In this document: positions 54,658 to 63,894 of the stretch, piece after piece
Numbering within the stretch: position 1 is the first letter of the stretch
How the letters are laid out: the number at the start of each line of letters is the position of its first letter
Source of the DNA: Bacteriovoracaceae bacterium
Lineage (GTDB): Bacteria > Bdellovibrionota > Bacteriovoracia > Bacteriovoracales > Bacteriovoracaceae
Length of the DNA stretch: 64,000 nucleotides
NCBI GenBank assembly: GCA_024711325.1
Contig: JANJTC010000001.1
Span: 1 to 64,000, forward strand
Direction of reading: 5' to 3'
Notes under the pieces: model-generated
The model's database searches: none
The model's input: the letters and a program-made list of their open reading frames with translations, nothing else
What the model was told of the DNA's origin: nothing
Position numbers and translations under genes: made by a program

Positions 54658-55227
54658 TTAAATTTTTTGGTACTGGGCATAAAACGCAACTTTCTCAAGA
54701 GCTCTTCTCAGAGCGTCATTGATCGCATATCGTTCTTTAGTTAGTTCAGGATGCAGAGCGGTTAACCGAGATGACCAGTGCATGAGTATGGGAGCGTCGG
54801 CTTTTTTTTCCGTTTTAAGTGACTCTATTTTCTCCGGATATTCTTCTTTGAGAAATTTACAAATAGATAAGGCAACTTCTTTTCTCTTATCGAGGCTACC
54901 GGCCACTCCAAACATACGGCAGATCGAGGGACGTTCTTGATAGAAACCGCATTGGCCTTTACCTTCACTAACAGATTGGTACAAAAGACAAGACTCTTGC
55001 TCGGAAGTTTCTAAACGGTTTATCCATTCATTAACATTCTTTTCGTCATAGATCCGTAAGGCCAGAGGAAGCATCTCTAATATTGAAGCTTCTACATCAG
55101 GATTGAGACAACAACGGCCACAGCCGGACATGCAATTTAATCCAGTTGTCTTTTGATAAGTAGAAAAAGCTTGCCCCATTTCTTCATAAAGTTTTTGCAG
55201 ATTAAAAGCGAATTCTCTGATATTCAT
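54658..55227 (-). CDS. YkgJ family cysteine-cluster protein
   Basis: A 189-residue protein with the CxxxCGxCC cluster (CMSGCGRCC near residue 35) and two more Cys sites (RPSICRMFG and ALSICKFL). The family likely binds Zn or Fe-S. Function unknown. Its start codon is 5 bp from the divergent methyltransferase gene, and no ribosome site can be seen. Confidence 0.8.
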   Translation of the reverse strand: MNIREFAFNLQKLYEEMGQAFSTYQKTTGLNCMSGCGRCCLNPDVEASILEMLPLALRIYDEKNVNEWINRLETSEQESCLLYQSVSEGKGQCGFYQERPSICRMFGVAGSLDKRKEVALSICKFLKEEYPEKIESLKTEKKADAPILMHWSSRLTALHPELTKERYAINDALRRALEKVAFYAQYQKI

Positions 55228-55232
55228 TTTGA

Positions 55233-56141
55233 ATGGCCCATTTCTATTTTGCTCTTACGAATGTTGAAGCTGAATCCTTACTTAAAGAAGAGGTATCTCT
55301 CCGTTACCCTGAACTAAGGCCCAGCTATTCTAGACCCGGTTTTTTAACTTTTAAAGGGGATAAGTTAATCTCTTTTAAACCTTTATTTGCCCGTGTGGCC
55401 GGATTTAGCATTGGTAAGTTCCGGGAAAGTGAATTGTTATATTCAAAGGCCTGGGTTTGGAAACGAAACGATCAGTTGGAAATCCCGGCACATTTAAAAA
55501 CTATTTCTGATAGAAGTATTTTTAAAGTGGGCGAAAAAGTGACGTTGATTATGATGGTCGGGAATGATGAGTTCTGGGTTGGTACCTACGACCTTCTTCC
55601 TACCCAATTTCAAACACCCGGAGAAGTTAGTTCAATCCTTCAAAAAGAAGTTCCCAGCCGCGCTTATTATAAAATAGCCGAAGCCTTTGAAGCTTTTGAT
55701 TTACCTTTTGATCACCAGGAACGGGTGTTGGAATTAGGTTCTGCACCGGGAGGGGCCAGCTGCTTTTTACTAGAGCAGGACATGAAAGTTATAGGCGTTG
55801 ATCCGGCCGAAATGGATAAGTCAGTTCTTAAGAATATTAATTTTAAACATCTCCGCAGGCCTTTTGAGACCTTATCGGAGAATGACTTTAGAGAGGATAT
55901 CGATTGGATAATCAGTGATATTAATCTGCCTCCTACGGTGGTGTTAAAGGAAGTCTACCGACTACTCACATTTCTTGAACCACGAGGATTGGTTTTAACC
56001 TTAAAGATGAATGAATTAAAGCATCTTGATGTGGTGGCCAATGTCCGCGAGAAGATGCGGTCCAATGGTTTTAGTAAAGTTGAATTAAAATTTCTACCAA
56101 GTCATAAAAAAGAAATAGCTCTTATTGCCCTTCGTTCATAA
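55233..56141 (+). CDS. RlmM/FtsJ-like ribose 2'-O-methyltransferase
   Basis: The protein has 302 residues. An N-terminal domain resembles a THUMP/ferredoxin region. The FtsJ-type Rossmann domain has RVLELGSAPGGASCFLLEQ (SAM), GVDPAEMDKSV, a SDINLPP Asp and the LTLKMNELK Lys, matching the K-D-K-E frame of RlmM. RlmM methylates 23S rRNA C2498; whether this one does is inferred. Its 3' end overlaps the FAD gene by 20 bp. Confidence 0.8.
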   Translation: MAHFYFALTNVEAESLLKEEVSLRYPELRPSYSRPGFLTFKGDKLISFKPLFARVAGFSIGKFRESELLYSKAWVWKRNDQLEIPAHLKTISDRSIFKVGEKVTLIMMVGNDEFWVGTYDLLPTQFQTPGEVSSILQKEVPSRAYYKIAEAFEAFDLPFDHQERVLELGSAPGGASCFLLEQDMKVIGVDPAEMDKSVLKNINFKHLRRPFETLSENDFREDIDWIISDINLPPTVVLKEVYRLLTFLEPRGLVLTLKMNELKHLDVVANVREKMRSNGFSKVELKFLPSHKKEIALIALRS

Positions 56142-57456
56142 ATCCTTGAGGAAAAAATTGATTGTAGGGATCATGCTCTTTTTTAAGATCATGGAACAGC
56201 TCAAGTTGATTCTTACCGTGAAATTTTTTGATGTATTTTTGCTTTATGAGACCAATACCATGTTCCGCAAAGGGAGAGCCTCTCCAGTCCAGGACTTGAT
56301 CATAGAGTTTTTGTAACTCATTCAAACATTGTGCAGTCTCTTCTTTTTTAGGCATGTAATTATAGTGAAGATGAGCATCCCCAAAATGTCCAAACAGGCA
56401 ATATCGGACGCCGATCTGGGAAGCTTTTCGATAGAAGTTTAATAGGTCAGGAAAATGTTCTGGTCCGACCTGAACATCGGTTCCAACTTTCACCACACCC
56501 ATCTTGGAATTTTCTTCAAAGATGGCACGGGGAACACCAGCACGAACATGATGGAACTTATTTTCTGCAATTTCATAAACTTCATCTGGTGAAGTTAATT
56601 CCAGAGAACACAAAACATTGCCATATATGTCTTCAAAGGCGCTGGATTTTATTTCAAGAAAAATCACGTCCTGATTATTTCCTAATTTCTCCTCGGGCTT
56701 CAGATAGTTCATGCAGTTTGAATCTAAAAGTTCGCAAGAAATAATAGCATTCCGATGAGATTGAACGGCATTATAAATTTCTAAATGAGGGGCCATGTTT
56801 TCTTCCCAACGAGGAAGCAACATGAAAACATAGTTTACCGCTTCATTCTCAGTGGTTTCAATTTCGACTTCGGTCACCAGACCTAACTGGCCTTCTGTTC
56901 CGATCATTAAATCAATCGCTTTTTCAAAACGGGGATAGGGAGCATTCTTAAAATTCTGATAGAACTTAAAATCATCCTGATAGGCGTGAATTGCAGGTGA
57001 AGAGGTTTTAAAATCCTCTTCTCTTCTGAGTTCTTTTTCTTCCCCGTTATAGTCAAGGTATTTTAAGCGTACAACTTGTGAGCGCATATTACCAAAAGCA
57101 AAACATCTTTCCCCCGTGCAGGAGGTTGCGATACCGGCAGTTATGAGTGCCAATTGTTCAGTGGGGGAAGTTTTGAGATTTCTTCCTTTGGCCCTCAAGA
57201 AATTTTTAGCTTCTTCCCAAGAGACAGCTCCTCTTAGAATGAGATTCCCATTTTCTTTTAGGTCCATTTTGGCCGGAAGCTTGGAGAGATTGCAAAGAAA
57301 AAAGTCAGAGTCTTCTTTCCAGGGAAGAAGGGTATCCAGCTTATCATACGGGATAACAGTTGATGTTTTTGATGAGAAATAGAAGCTTGGTTGATGCGCC
57401 TTGAGGTGACTAACCAGGTCTTCTTGGGAGTAAAATGTTTTAATAATAAATGCCAT
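56122..57456 (-). CDS. FAD-linked oxidase (GlcD-like) family protein
   Basis: The protein has 444 residues. An FAD_binding_4-like N-terminal domain has TAGIATSCTGERCFAFGNMRSQVV and DLMIGTEGQLGLVTEVEIETTE. The C-terminal cap has a GHFGDAHLHYNYMP region and FAEHGIGLIKQKYIKKF, as in glycolate/D-lactate dehydrogenases. The substrate is probably a 2-hydroxy acid. The first ~90 residues are less typical. Confidence 0.78.
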   Translation of the reverse strand: MAFIIKTFYSQEDLVSHLKAHQPSFYFSSKTSTVIPYDKLDTLLPWKEDSDFFLCNLSKLPAKMDLKENGNLILRGAVSWEEAKNFLRAKGRNLKTSPTEQLALITAGIATSCTGERCFAFGNMRSQVVRLKYLDYNGEEKELRREEDFKTSSPAIHAYQDDFKFYQNFKNAPYPRFEKAIDLMIGTEGQLGLVTEVEIETTENEAVNYVFMLLPRWEENMAPHLEIYNAVQSHRNAIISCELLDSNCMNYLKPEEKLGNNQDVIFLEIKSSAFEDIYGNVLCSLELTSPDEVYEIAENKFHHVRAGVPRAIFEENSKMGVVKVGTDVQVGPEHFPDLLNFYRKASQIGVRYCLFGHFGDAHLHYNYMPKKEETAQCLNELQKLYDQVLDWRGSPFAEHGIGLIKQKYIKKFHGKNQLELFHDLKKEHDPYNQFFPQGFMNEGQ

Positions 57457-57507
57457 AATGACTCACTTTTTGAAGTCTATTTTAGCATTTTTTTTTAAGG
57501 AGAGGCC

Positions 57508-57873
57508 ATGGAAGTTGTAGCAGTCATCGGAGCATCTAGTGATTCCTCAAGATATGCTTATAAGGCCATGGAAATGCTCAAGGAGTATGGACATCAAACT
57601 ATTCCTGTCCATCCCCGTGAAGAAGAGGTTCTAGGTCAGAAAGTGGTTCATAATCTGGGGGAGCTGACAGGTCAGAATATTGATACCGTAACTGTTTACG
57701 TGAATCCTGCTATCTCAGATAAATATGAAAAGGATTTATTGGCCGTCCATCCTAAAAGAGTCATTTTCAATCCAGGTGCAGAAAATTCCAGGCTAGAGAA
57801 GGCCTTGACTGCAGAGGGGATCGAAGTAGAAAACGCCTGTACTTTGGTTTTACTGAGAACGTCTCAGTTTTAG
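57508..57873 (+). CDS. CoA-binding domain protein, YccU-like
   Basis: A 121-residue Rossmann-fold protein: VAVIGASSDSSRYAYKAMEMLKEYGHQTIPVHP, then TVTVYVNPAISDKYE and RVIFNPGAENSRL, ending in a Cys-containing strand (ENACTLVLL). It binds CoA; specific role unknown. AGGAG precedes the ATG. Confidence 0.85.
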   Translation: MEVVAVIGASSDSSRYAYKAMEMLKEYGHQTIPVHPREEEVLGQKVVHNLGELTGQNIDTVTVYVNPAISDKYEKDLLAVHPKRVIFNPGAENSRLEKALTAEGIEVENACTLVLLRTSQF

Positions 57874-59420
57874 TCTTTCAAGCAGCGAAGAGGAGAGTTC
57901 TCTCGGATATAATCTTCAAGTAGGGGCCAGTAGTAACTATTTGGCACCTTACGAAGGTTATTGAGAAGACCATACCCCAAAACTCCGCCTAATTTCAAAA
58001 TCCCAAATGGAATCTCTGAAGGCATAGCAATGGTGTAGAACCGTAGATTGCTTAATTGCTCCCCACTTACCATGGCCTCATTTGAAGTATGGATGGTTGG
58101 ATCATAGGGAACAGTTCCTTGACCACTTTTATTTTGGACCTCTACACCATCAATCATCACCTGTAAGGCAACCTCTGAATTGGCCATCACTTGTAGGATT
58201 TTTTTCAAAAGAAAACCGGAAACTCTGGCCCGCGAGACATGCCAGCCTTGATCTCCCCAGGCCCGGAAATGAGGAAAGTTGTCTACGATATCTCCATATG
58301 TAATTGGACCTGGTGAAATCTCTTCACCTTGGAAAACATCAAATTGAAGACCCAATTCAGTTTTGGCGACCTTACGTGTTAACCGGGCCAGGTGACGCGA
58401 CCAACAGGTTCTGGTTTGTGAGTCCTGGCCATTATAATTTCCGCTAAGAGTGATTTCAGAATGGCCAACAACTTCATCCCAAGAGCGACCGAAGTAAGAT
58501 TCCCGTCTCTTATAGGCCTCACCAACGAAGTCTTGCATCGTTCTTTCTTGAGGCATGTCTTTTGTAATGCTGATCATACGATAATCAAGCATCTCCGCCT
58601 GACCATCACCCTTAATATCTAAAGTCATGGCCCCGACATAACCTGCATGGGCGCCGGCCTGAATAATTGGAATGAGTCTGCCTTCCAGATTTTTAATAAG
58701 TTGAGGGCGTCCCAGGAGAATATGCGAGTGACCACCAACTACCATATCAATAGTTCGTGACTTTTCGACCAATTTAATATCGTTCTCCAGACCAATATGG
58801 GTAAGAGCGATAGTGAAGTCAACATTGTCTCTACGCGCTCTACTGGCCTGCTTGATACCGGCCTTATGAGGATTAGAAATAAAACCCAGGGGACGAAGTG
58901 GATACATATAATGAATTTCATTGGTGGTTAGACCAAAAATTCGAAGCTTCTTACCCTCAAAATCATAATCGACATAACTTGGAAGAAGTTTTGAGAGACC
59001 CATGAGTCTTTTTCCAACTAGGTTGGAGGATAACATTTTGGCCTTAAGGTCTGCTTGTCGGATTTGATTTCTTAACTGCTTACCACCCAGAATAAAGTCG
59101 TGATTTCCTAAAACTGTAACATCGACTCCTAGAAGATCCAAGGCCCGCAGGGAATCAACTCCATGGTTAGAAAAATAAAAGCTTGAACCTTCACCAAAAT
59201 CACCGCCATCCAGATAGAGAGATGGAATGCCTTTGGTTGTGGCCTCCTGCTTTAGCTCATCTATGACCGTCTTTAACTGAGCATATCCGCCGATACCGCC
59301 TCGAGTTCCTTGAAAGTACGAATGCAGATCATTGGTATGAATAATCTGAATGACTTTTGAGAAAGCAGAGGTGCTGACCAGTAGGCCTAGACAAAGAGGG
59401 ATAGATTTGAGGAGCTTCAT
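57870..59420 (-). CDS. exported 5'-nucleotidase/UshA-like metallophosphatase
   Basis: A 516-residue protein: signal peptide (ends SAFS), then metallophosphatase motifs IIHTNDLHS, LYLDGGDFG, VLGNHDFI, VALTHIG-like and VGGHSHILLG, followed by a 5'-nucleotidase C-terminal domain. It hydrolyses nucleotides or other phosphate esters in the periplasm and could recycle nucleotides from digested DNA/RNA. It converges on the CoA-binding gene with a 4-bp overlap. Confidence 0.9.
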   Translation of the reverse strand: MKLLKSIPLCLGLLVSTSAFSKVIQIIHTNDLHSYFQGTRGGIGGYAQLKTVIDELKQEATTKGIPSLYLDGGDFGEGSSFYFSNHGVDSLRALDLLGVDVTVLGNHDFILGGKQLRNQIRQADLKAKMLSSNLVGKRLMGLSKLLPSYVDYDFEGKKLRIFGLTTNEIHYMYPLRPLGFISNPHKAGIKQASRARRDNVDFTIALTHIGLENDIKLVEKSRTIDMVVGGHSHILLGRPQLIKNLEGRLIPIIQAGAHAGYVGAMTLDIKGDGQAEMLDYRMISITKDMPQERTMQDFVGEAYKRRESYFGRSWDEVVGHSEITLSGNYNGQDSQTRTCWSRHLARLTRKVAKTELGLQFDVFQGEEISPGPITYGDIVDNFPHFRAWGDQGWHVSRARVSGFLLKKILQVMANSEVALQVMIDGVEVQNKSGQGTVPYDPTIHTSNEAMVSGEQLSNLRFYTIAMPSEIPFGILKLGGVLGYGLLNNLRKVPNSYYWPLLEDYIRENSPLRCLKD

Positions 59421-59586
59421 GGGGGTACTCTTTAGGAAATTAATTAGAAATGTTCTAGTTTCATTAGAACCCTGATTGAAAAAAGATGAAATACTGTAAA
59501 TATTTCCTAAACAAAAAGGCTAACGACCTTAAGGCAATCACAAGTATTGGCCAAGGTGATTTCCTTTCAGATACAACTCCTAACTT

Positions 59587-62031
59587 ATGAATTCTGAACT
59601 ACTTCTTCCCGTTGGAAACATGGATATGTGCCTAGCTGCTGTGCATTATGGTGCGGACGCTATTTATGTTGGTGTGCCCTTTTTTAATGCTCGGGGGAGA
59701 ACAACTGATTTTTCTCTGGAAGATTTAAAGGAAATGATTGATCTGTGTCACTTATATGGAGTGCGGGTGAATCTTGCATTCAATGTGGTGATCTTTCAAA
59801 ATGAATTTCCTAAAGTCATTGAGCTCCTGGAGCAAATTTTGCCGATGGGCCCTGATGCTTTTATTGTCCAGGATTTGGGTCTGGCAAAACTCATTCGTAC
59901 CATGGCCCCTGATCAGAGAATTCATGCATCCACTCAGATGACAGTGACTAATCCTGATGCCATTAAACTTGTCGATGATTTAAAAATAGATCGTTTTGTT
60001 CTGGGAAGAGAAAATTCCATTTCAGAAATTAAGCTTATCCGGGAGAAGACGGAAAAAGAGTTGGAAGTTTTTGTCCATGGGGCCTTATGCGTGGCCTATT
60101 CCGGACAATGTTTTACTTCCGAGTCTCTGGGTGGACGAAGTGCTAATCGGGGACAGTGTGCTCAGAGTTGCCGTCTGGAGTATGAGCTTTTTGTGGACGA
60201 AGTGAAAAAGGATTTAGGATCTAAAAAATATCTGGTCTCTCCTAAGGACTTAATGGGGATTGAAGAGGTTCCAACGCTCCAAGAATTGGGAGTTAATTCT
60301 TTTAAAGTGGAAGGTCGACTTAAGACTCCTGAATATGTGGCAGCAGCTGCAAAAAATTATCGGGAAGTTTTGGATGGCGCTCCGGTTAACCTTGAAAAAA
60401 GAACCGAAGAGCTCTCAAGTACTTATTCTCGCGGATTTTTTTCTGGCTGGCTTCACGGGGTGGATCATCAGCAATTGGTTGATGGAACCTATAGCGCTCA
60501 CCGTGGGCTGGAAGTTGGAACAATTTTAGAGGTGAGAAAGAAAACCATTTTAATTTCTTCCAAAACTAAATTGCAGGCAGGCATGGGACTCTTGTTTGTG
60601 GGTAAAGAGGAACAAGGTTCAAAAATTTTTGCTGCTCAAAAAATTGGTCAGAACCTTGAAGTAGAACTTTTGCAAAAGAATCTCAAATTAGAAAAGGGTC
60701 AGAAGGTCTTTCTTAATTCCAATGAACCCATGGCAAAAGAACTCCAGAAAGGCTGGCTCACTCGCGAGAAACAAAAGCGTATTCCTCTTTCATTTTTTGT
60801 TGAAGGCCGCATTGGCGAACCACTGATTGTCAGTGCCACGGATCCAGAAGGCAGAGTCATTCGGGCCTATTCAAAATCTCATCTTACGGAGGCCACTGGT
60901 CGACCACTGACACCTGAGCAGGTCTCAGAAGAGTTATCGGCATTGGGTACTACGGCATATAAAATGAATCGTTTTGAGGCCCAAATCCAAAGTCCACTGT
61001 TTTTGAATAATAAGGAATTAAAAGAGCTTCGCCGGGAAATGGTGGAGAAAATGAATCTTGCTCGTATCACTCGTTCTGCCCGGGTGGAAGCTTTTCATGT
61101 TACTCCAATGAAAAATACTCAAGGTGAAACAGGACTTAATATTCTACTCAGGGCAAAAGCTCAGGTGGAAGGACTGGTCAAAGACTTTGCACTTTTTCAG
61201 GGATACCGGCATTTAATCAAAAGTGTGATTCTGGATTTTGAATTTGGAAAAGATTATGCTTCTTCGGTTGAGATGATTAAATCCCTGGGACTCAGGGCAG
61301 GGATTGCCACCACCCGGATTCTCAAACCCTCAGAATATTATAATTTAAACACCATCATTCGTTGTGCCCCTGATTTGATTCTGGTTCGAAACCTCGGGGC
61401 CATCGAATACTTAAAAACAAAAACTGAAATTCCCTTAATCGGTGACTTCTCGCTTAATGTGACTAATTCAATGACTCTGGAGTATCTCGTGAGTAAAGGA
61501 CTGGATTCAGTTAACTTGTCTTATGACCTTAATCAGGATCAGCTGTTAGATATGGTGGAGTTTGCAGATCCATCTCATATGGAAGTGACACTTCATCAAT
61601 ACATGCCGGAGTTCCACATGGAGCATTGTGTGTTTGCGGCCTTCATGTCCAATGGATCTTCATTTAAGGATTGTGGCAGGCCATGTGAGAAACATGAAGT
61701 GAAACTAAAAGATCCTTATGGGAATATGCATTTTCTTAAGGCAGATCAAGAGTGCCGGAATACTTTCTTTAAAGCGACTCCTCAATCAGCAGGCTTTTTA
61801 GTTAAAGAACTCAAAGAGAAGGGAGTGGCAAATTTCCGATTAGAGGCCTTGAATGAAACACCGGAAGAAATTAATTTGAAAATCATTACTTATCTGAAGC
61901 TACTCAATGATGAAATCACGCCTGACGATGCTCTGAAATCTCTCAAAGTGGTGGAGAGTTATGGACTTGGACTTGGTCAGATGAATAAAATGGATACTTA
62001 TAAAGATCGTAAAAAAGAAACCAGAACCTAG
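59587..62031 (+). CDS. double-module peptidase U32/RlhA-like protein
   Basis: An 814-residue protein. The N-terminal U32 module has LLPVGNMDMCLAAVHYGADAIYVG, HASTQMTVTNP and the Cys-rich ANRGQCAQSCRLEYEL. A central DUF3656-like region follows, and a second U32-like half (from about 510) ends with HMEHCVFAAFM and GRPCEKHEVKLKD, a second Cys cluster. U32 proteins such as TrhP and RlhA hydroxylate tRNA or 23S rRNA rather than cleave peptides. Two modules match the long bacterial type. Reaction here is unproven. Confidence 0.85.
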   Translation: MNSELLLPVGNMDMCLAAVHYGADAIYVGVPFFNARGRTTDFSLEDLKEMIDLCHLYGVRVNLAFNVVIFQNEFPKVIELLEQILPMGPDAFIVQDLGLAKLIRTMAPDQRIHASTQMTVTNPDAIKLVDDLKIDRFVLGRENSISEIKLIREKTEKELEVFVHGALCVAYSGQCFTSESLGGRSANRGQCAQSCRLEYELFVDEVKKDLGSKKYLVSPKDLMGIEEVPTLQELGVNSFKVEGRLKTPEYVAAAAKNYREVLDGAPVNLEKRTEELSSTYSRGFFSGWLHGVDHQQLVDGTYSAHRGLEVGTILEVRKKTILISSKTKLQAGMGLLFVGKEEQGSKIFAAQKIGQNLEVELLQKNLKLEKGQKVFLNSNEPMAKELQKGWLTREKQKRIPLSFFVEGRIGEPLIVSATDPEGRVIRAYSKSHLTEATGRPLTPEQVSEELSALGTTAYKMNRFEAQIQSPLFLNNKELKELRREMVEKMNLARITRSARVEAFHVTPMKNTQGETGLNILLRAKAQVEGLVKDFALFQGYRHLIKSVILDFEFGKDYASSVEMIKSLGLRAGIATTRILKPSEYYNLNTIIRCAPDLILVRNLGAIEYLKTKTEIPLIGDFSLNVTNSMTLEYLVSKGLDSVNLSYDLNQDQLLDMVEFADPSHMEVTLHQYMPEFHMEHCVFAAFMSNGSSFKDCGRPCEKHEVKLKDPYGNMHFLKADQECRNTFFKATPQSAGFLVKELKEKGVANFRLEALNETPEEINLKIITYLKLLNDEITPDDALKSLKVVESYGLGLGQMNKMDTYKDRKKETRT

Positions 62032-62585
62032 AAATGGATTTCTGATTTAGGTATCTCCATCCATTCGCCAGGTTTTAAACTACCTAATTCCAGATTCGCG
62101 ATTTTTTTGCGGATAAGTCTTAAAGTCGGGTGGCCAGTGGCGGCCGTCATTTTTCTTACCTGACGGTTTTTTCCTTCCACGATCTTCATTTCAAGCCAGA
62201 TATCCTGAACCGTTTTTCGAACTCTCACAGGAGGATCACGGGGCGGTATCTCAGGTTGAGGATCAAGAATACGAACACTGCAGGGTCTGGTTTGATAATC
62301 CTCTATTTTTAATCCATCCCGCATCTTTTGCAGTTCATCTTCTGTCGGAACTCTTTCCACCAAAACCCAGTAGGTCTTGGGTTTCTCATTTCGGGGATTA
62401 AGCAATTTTTCAATTAAAGGACCATCATCTGTTAATAAGAGCAGTCCTTCCGAATCCTTATCCAACCTTCCTGCCGGATAAATATCCTTGGGAAGCCCAA
62501 ACTCGGATAGGGCGCGGGAGCCTTCTTCTGGAGTGAATTGCGAGAGAACACCGTAGGGCTTATGGAATAAAATATATCTGGGCAT
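62028..62585 (-). CDS. RluE/RsuA-like pseudouridine synthase
   Basis: A 185-residue protein with no S4 domain: the catalytic Asp is in AGRLDKDSEGLLLLTDDG, followed by KTYWVLVER and the VEGKNRQVRKM motif. The short form resembles RluE, which makes pseudouridine 2457 in 23S rRNA. It overlaps the end of the U32 gene by 4 bp. Confidence 0.9.
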   Translation of the reverse strand: MPRYILFHKPYGVLSQFTPEEGSRALSEFGLPKDIYPAGRLDKDSEGLLLLTDDGPLIEKLLNPRNEKPKTYWVLVERVPTEDELQKMRDGLKIEDYQTRPCSVRILDPQPEIPPRDPPVRVRKTVQDIWLEMKIVEGKNRQVRKMTAATGHPTLRLIRKKIANLELGSLKPGEWMEIPKSEIHF

Positions 62586-62698
62586 GGGTATATCTTACCA
62601 TAATCACAAAATCGTGGCCTACAATTTCTGACAGGTAGCAAAAGTAAGAAGTCTTTTCATAAAGGTCAGCATAAAACCAAAGCAGGAAGGGAGGAAGA

Positions 62699-62779
62699 AT
62701 GGAAAAACTAATTCTCTTAATCAGTTTAGGTCTGTTTTCGATGGTAGCAACTCTCTTTTCAAGTGCTGCGTTCAACTAG
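62699..62779 (+). CDS. candidate 26-residue membrane micropeptide
   Basis: GGGAGG precedes the ATG by 6 nt. The product starts MEKLILLISLGLFSMVATLF, a single hydrophobic helix, and ends in SSAAFN. It shares the ME start with the sigma-54-linked micropeptides, but no sigma-54-type element lies upstream. A short hairpin (TTGACTC/GAGTCAA at 62783-62802) and ATTTT follow. Confidence 0.5.
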   Translation: MEKLILLISLGLFSMVATLFSSAAFN

Positions 62780-62818
62780 TCCTTGACTCATGGAAGAGTC
62801 AAATTTTAAATACTAGTC

Positions 62819-63169
62819 ATGTCTGATTATGAAATTGTTTATTCTGATGATCCCAACTTCAAAAAACGCTGCCTTAAATGCGGAAAGCACCCATGTGCCT
62901 GTCCTAAATCCAGTGACATGGTCCCCGGCCAACATACCTTAAAAGTTCGTCTTGAGAAAAACGGGCGTGGTGGAAAAACCGTCACTGTTTTATTTGAACT
63001 CCCTCAAAATGAGGCCTACTTCAAAGAGCTTGAGAAGAAGCTTAAAGGTCTTTGTGGTACAGGCGGGTCCTATAAGAACAATATGATCGATATTCAGGGT
63101 GACCATCGTGAGAAAATCAAAGCATATCTTGAAAAACTGGGATTTAAGGTTAAGCTTGCGGGCGGATGA
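62819..63169 (+). CDS. SUI1/YciH-type translation initiation factor-like protein
   Basis: A 116-residue protein with the eIF1/SUI1 fold: VRLEKNGRGGKTVTVLFELP, the LKKLCGTGGSYKNN-like loop with GTGGS, and the DIQGDHREKIKAYLEKLGFKVKLAGG end. An N-terminal CLKCGKHPCAC cluster could bind zinc. Bacterial YciH may check start-codon choice or act in stress. It is coupled to the DTW gene (overlap of stop and start). Confidence 0.88.
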   Translation: MSDYEIVYSDDPNFKKRCLKCGKHPCACPKSSDMVPGQHTLKVRLEKNGRGGKTVTVLFELPQNEAYFKELEKKLKGLCGTGGSYKNNMIDIQGDHREKIKAYLEKLGFKVKLAGG

Positions 63170-63894
63170 TTGATAACCAAACACCACGTCTTAATTTATG
63201 TCTTAATTGTCGTCGTAGGCTTCTGACATGTCTATGTGATCGTATTAAACCTTTTGATACCGAATCCCGTTTTATCATCCTCATGCATCCCATGGAATTT
63301 AAAAAAGAGAAAGTAGGTACAGGTAGATTTTCTCATCTTATCCTGAGAAATTCTGAAGTCTTAGTGGATGTGGGTTTTGATGATAATCTTCGTTTGAAGG
63401 AATTGCTCGCTGATCCGGAGTATGAATCATATGTGCTGTATCCGGGATTTGAGACGATTGACCTGGGAGGCCCTCAACTCAAGGAGAGTCTTAATAAAAA
63501 GGCCCAGTTCTTTGTTATCGATGGCACCTGGCCTTGTGCCAAGAAAATGATGAAGCTCACCACTGTTCTTCATCAAGTGCCGAGGGTAAGCTTTACCAGT
63601 GATCGGGTTTCGGAGTTTAAGGTTAAACATCAACCTCTTCCGGGATGTCTTTCAACTGTAGAGTCTTTGCACCAGGTACTGATTGACTTAAATCGCATGG
63701 GAGTTGAGAGTACTGGTAATGCCCATGAAAACCTCATGGATGTTTTTCGACATACGGTGAATCAACAGATTGAATTAGCAAGCGATCCACAGAGGCAGGG
63801 TTATCGGAAAAAACCTTTTTCCCTGCCTGAAGAACGAAAAATTTCAAAAAAATGGGATAATCGTCTTTTGTTCTTTAAAGATTCTGATGAATGA
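63166..63894 (+). CDS. DTW-domain protein, copy 2
   Basis: A 242-residue DTW protein with CLNCRRRLLTCLC near the N-terminus and VIDGTWPCAKKMM (D-T-W core) plus SFTSDRVSEFKVKHQPLPGCLSTVESL. It keeps the Asp-Thr-Trp motif better than copy 1. It likely makes acp3U in tRNA. Its ATG lies in the stop of the SUI1 gene (ATGA), so the two are translationally coupled. Confidence 0.85.
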   Translation: MIDNQTPRLNLCLNCRRRLLTCLCDRIKPFDTESRFIILMHPMEFKKEKVGTGRFSHLILRNSEVLVDVGFDDNLRLKELLADPEYESYVLYPGFETIDLGGPQLKESLNKKAQFFVIDGTWPCAKKMMKLTTVLHQVPRVSFTSDRVSEFKVKHQPLPGCLSTVESLHQVLIDLNRMGVESTGNAHENLMDVFRHTVNQQIELASDPQRQGYRKKPFSLPEERKISKKWDNRLLFFKDSDE

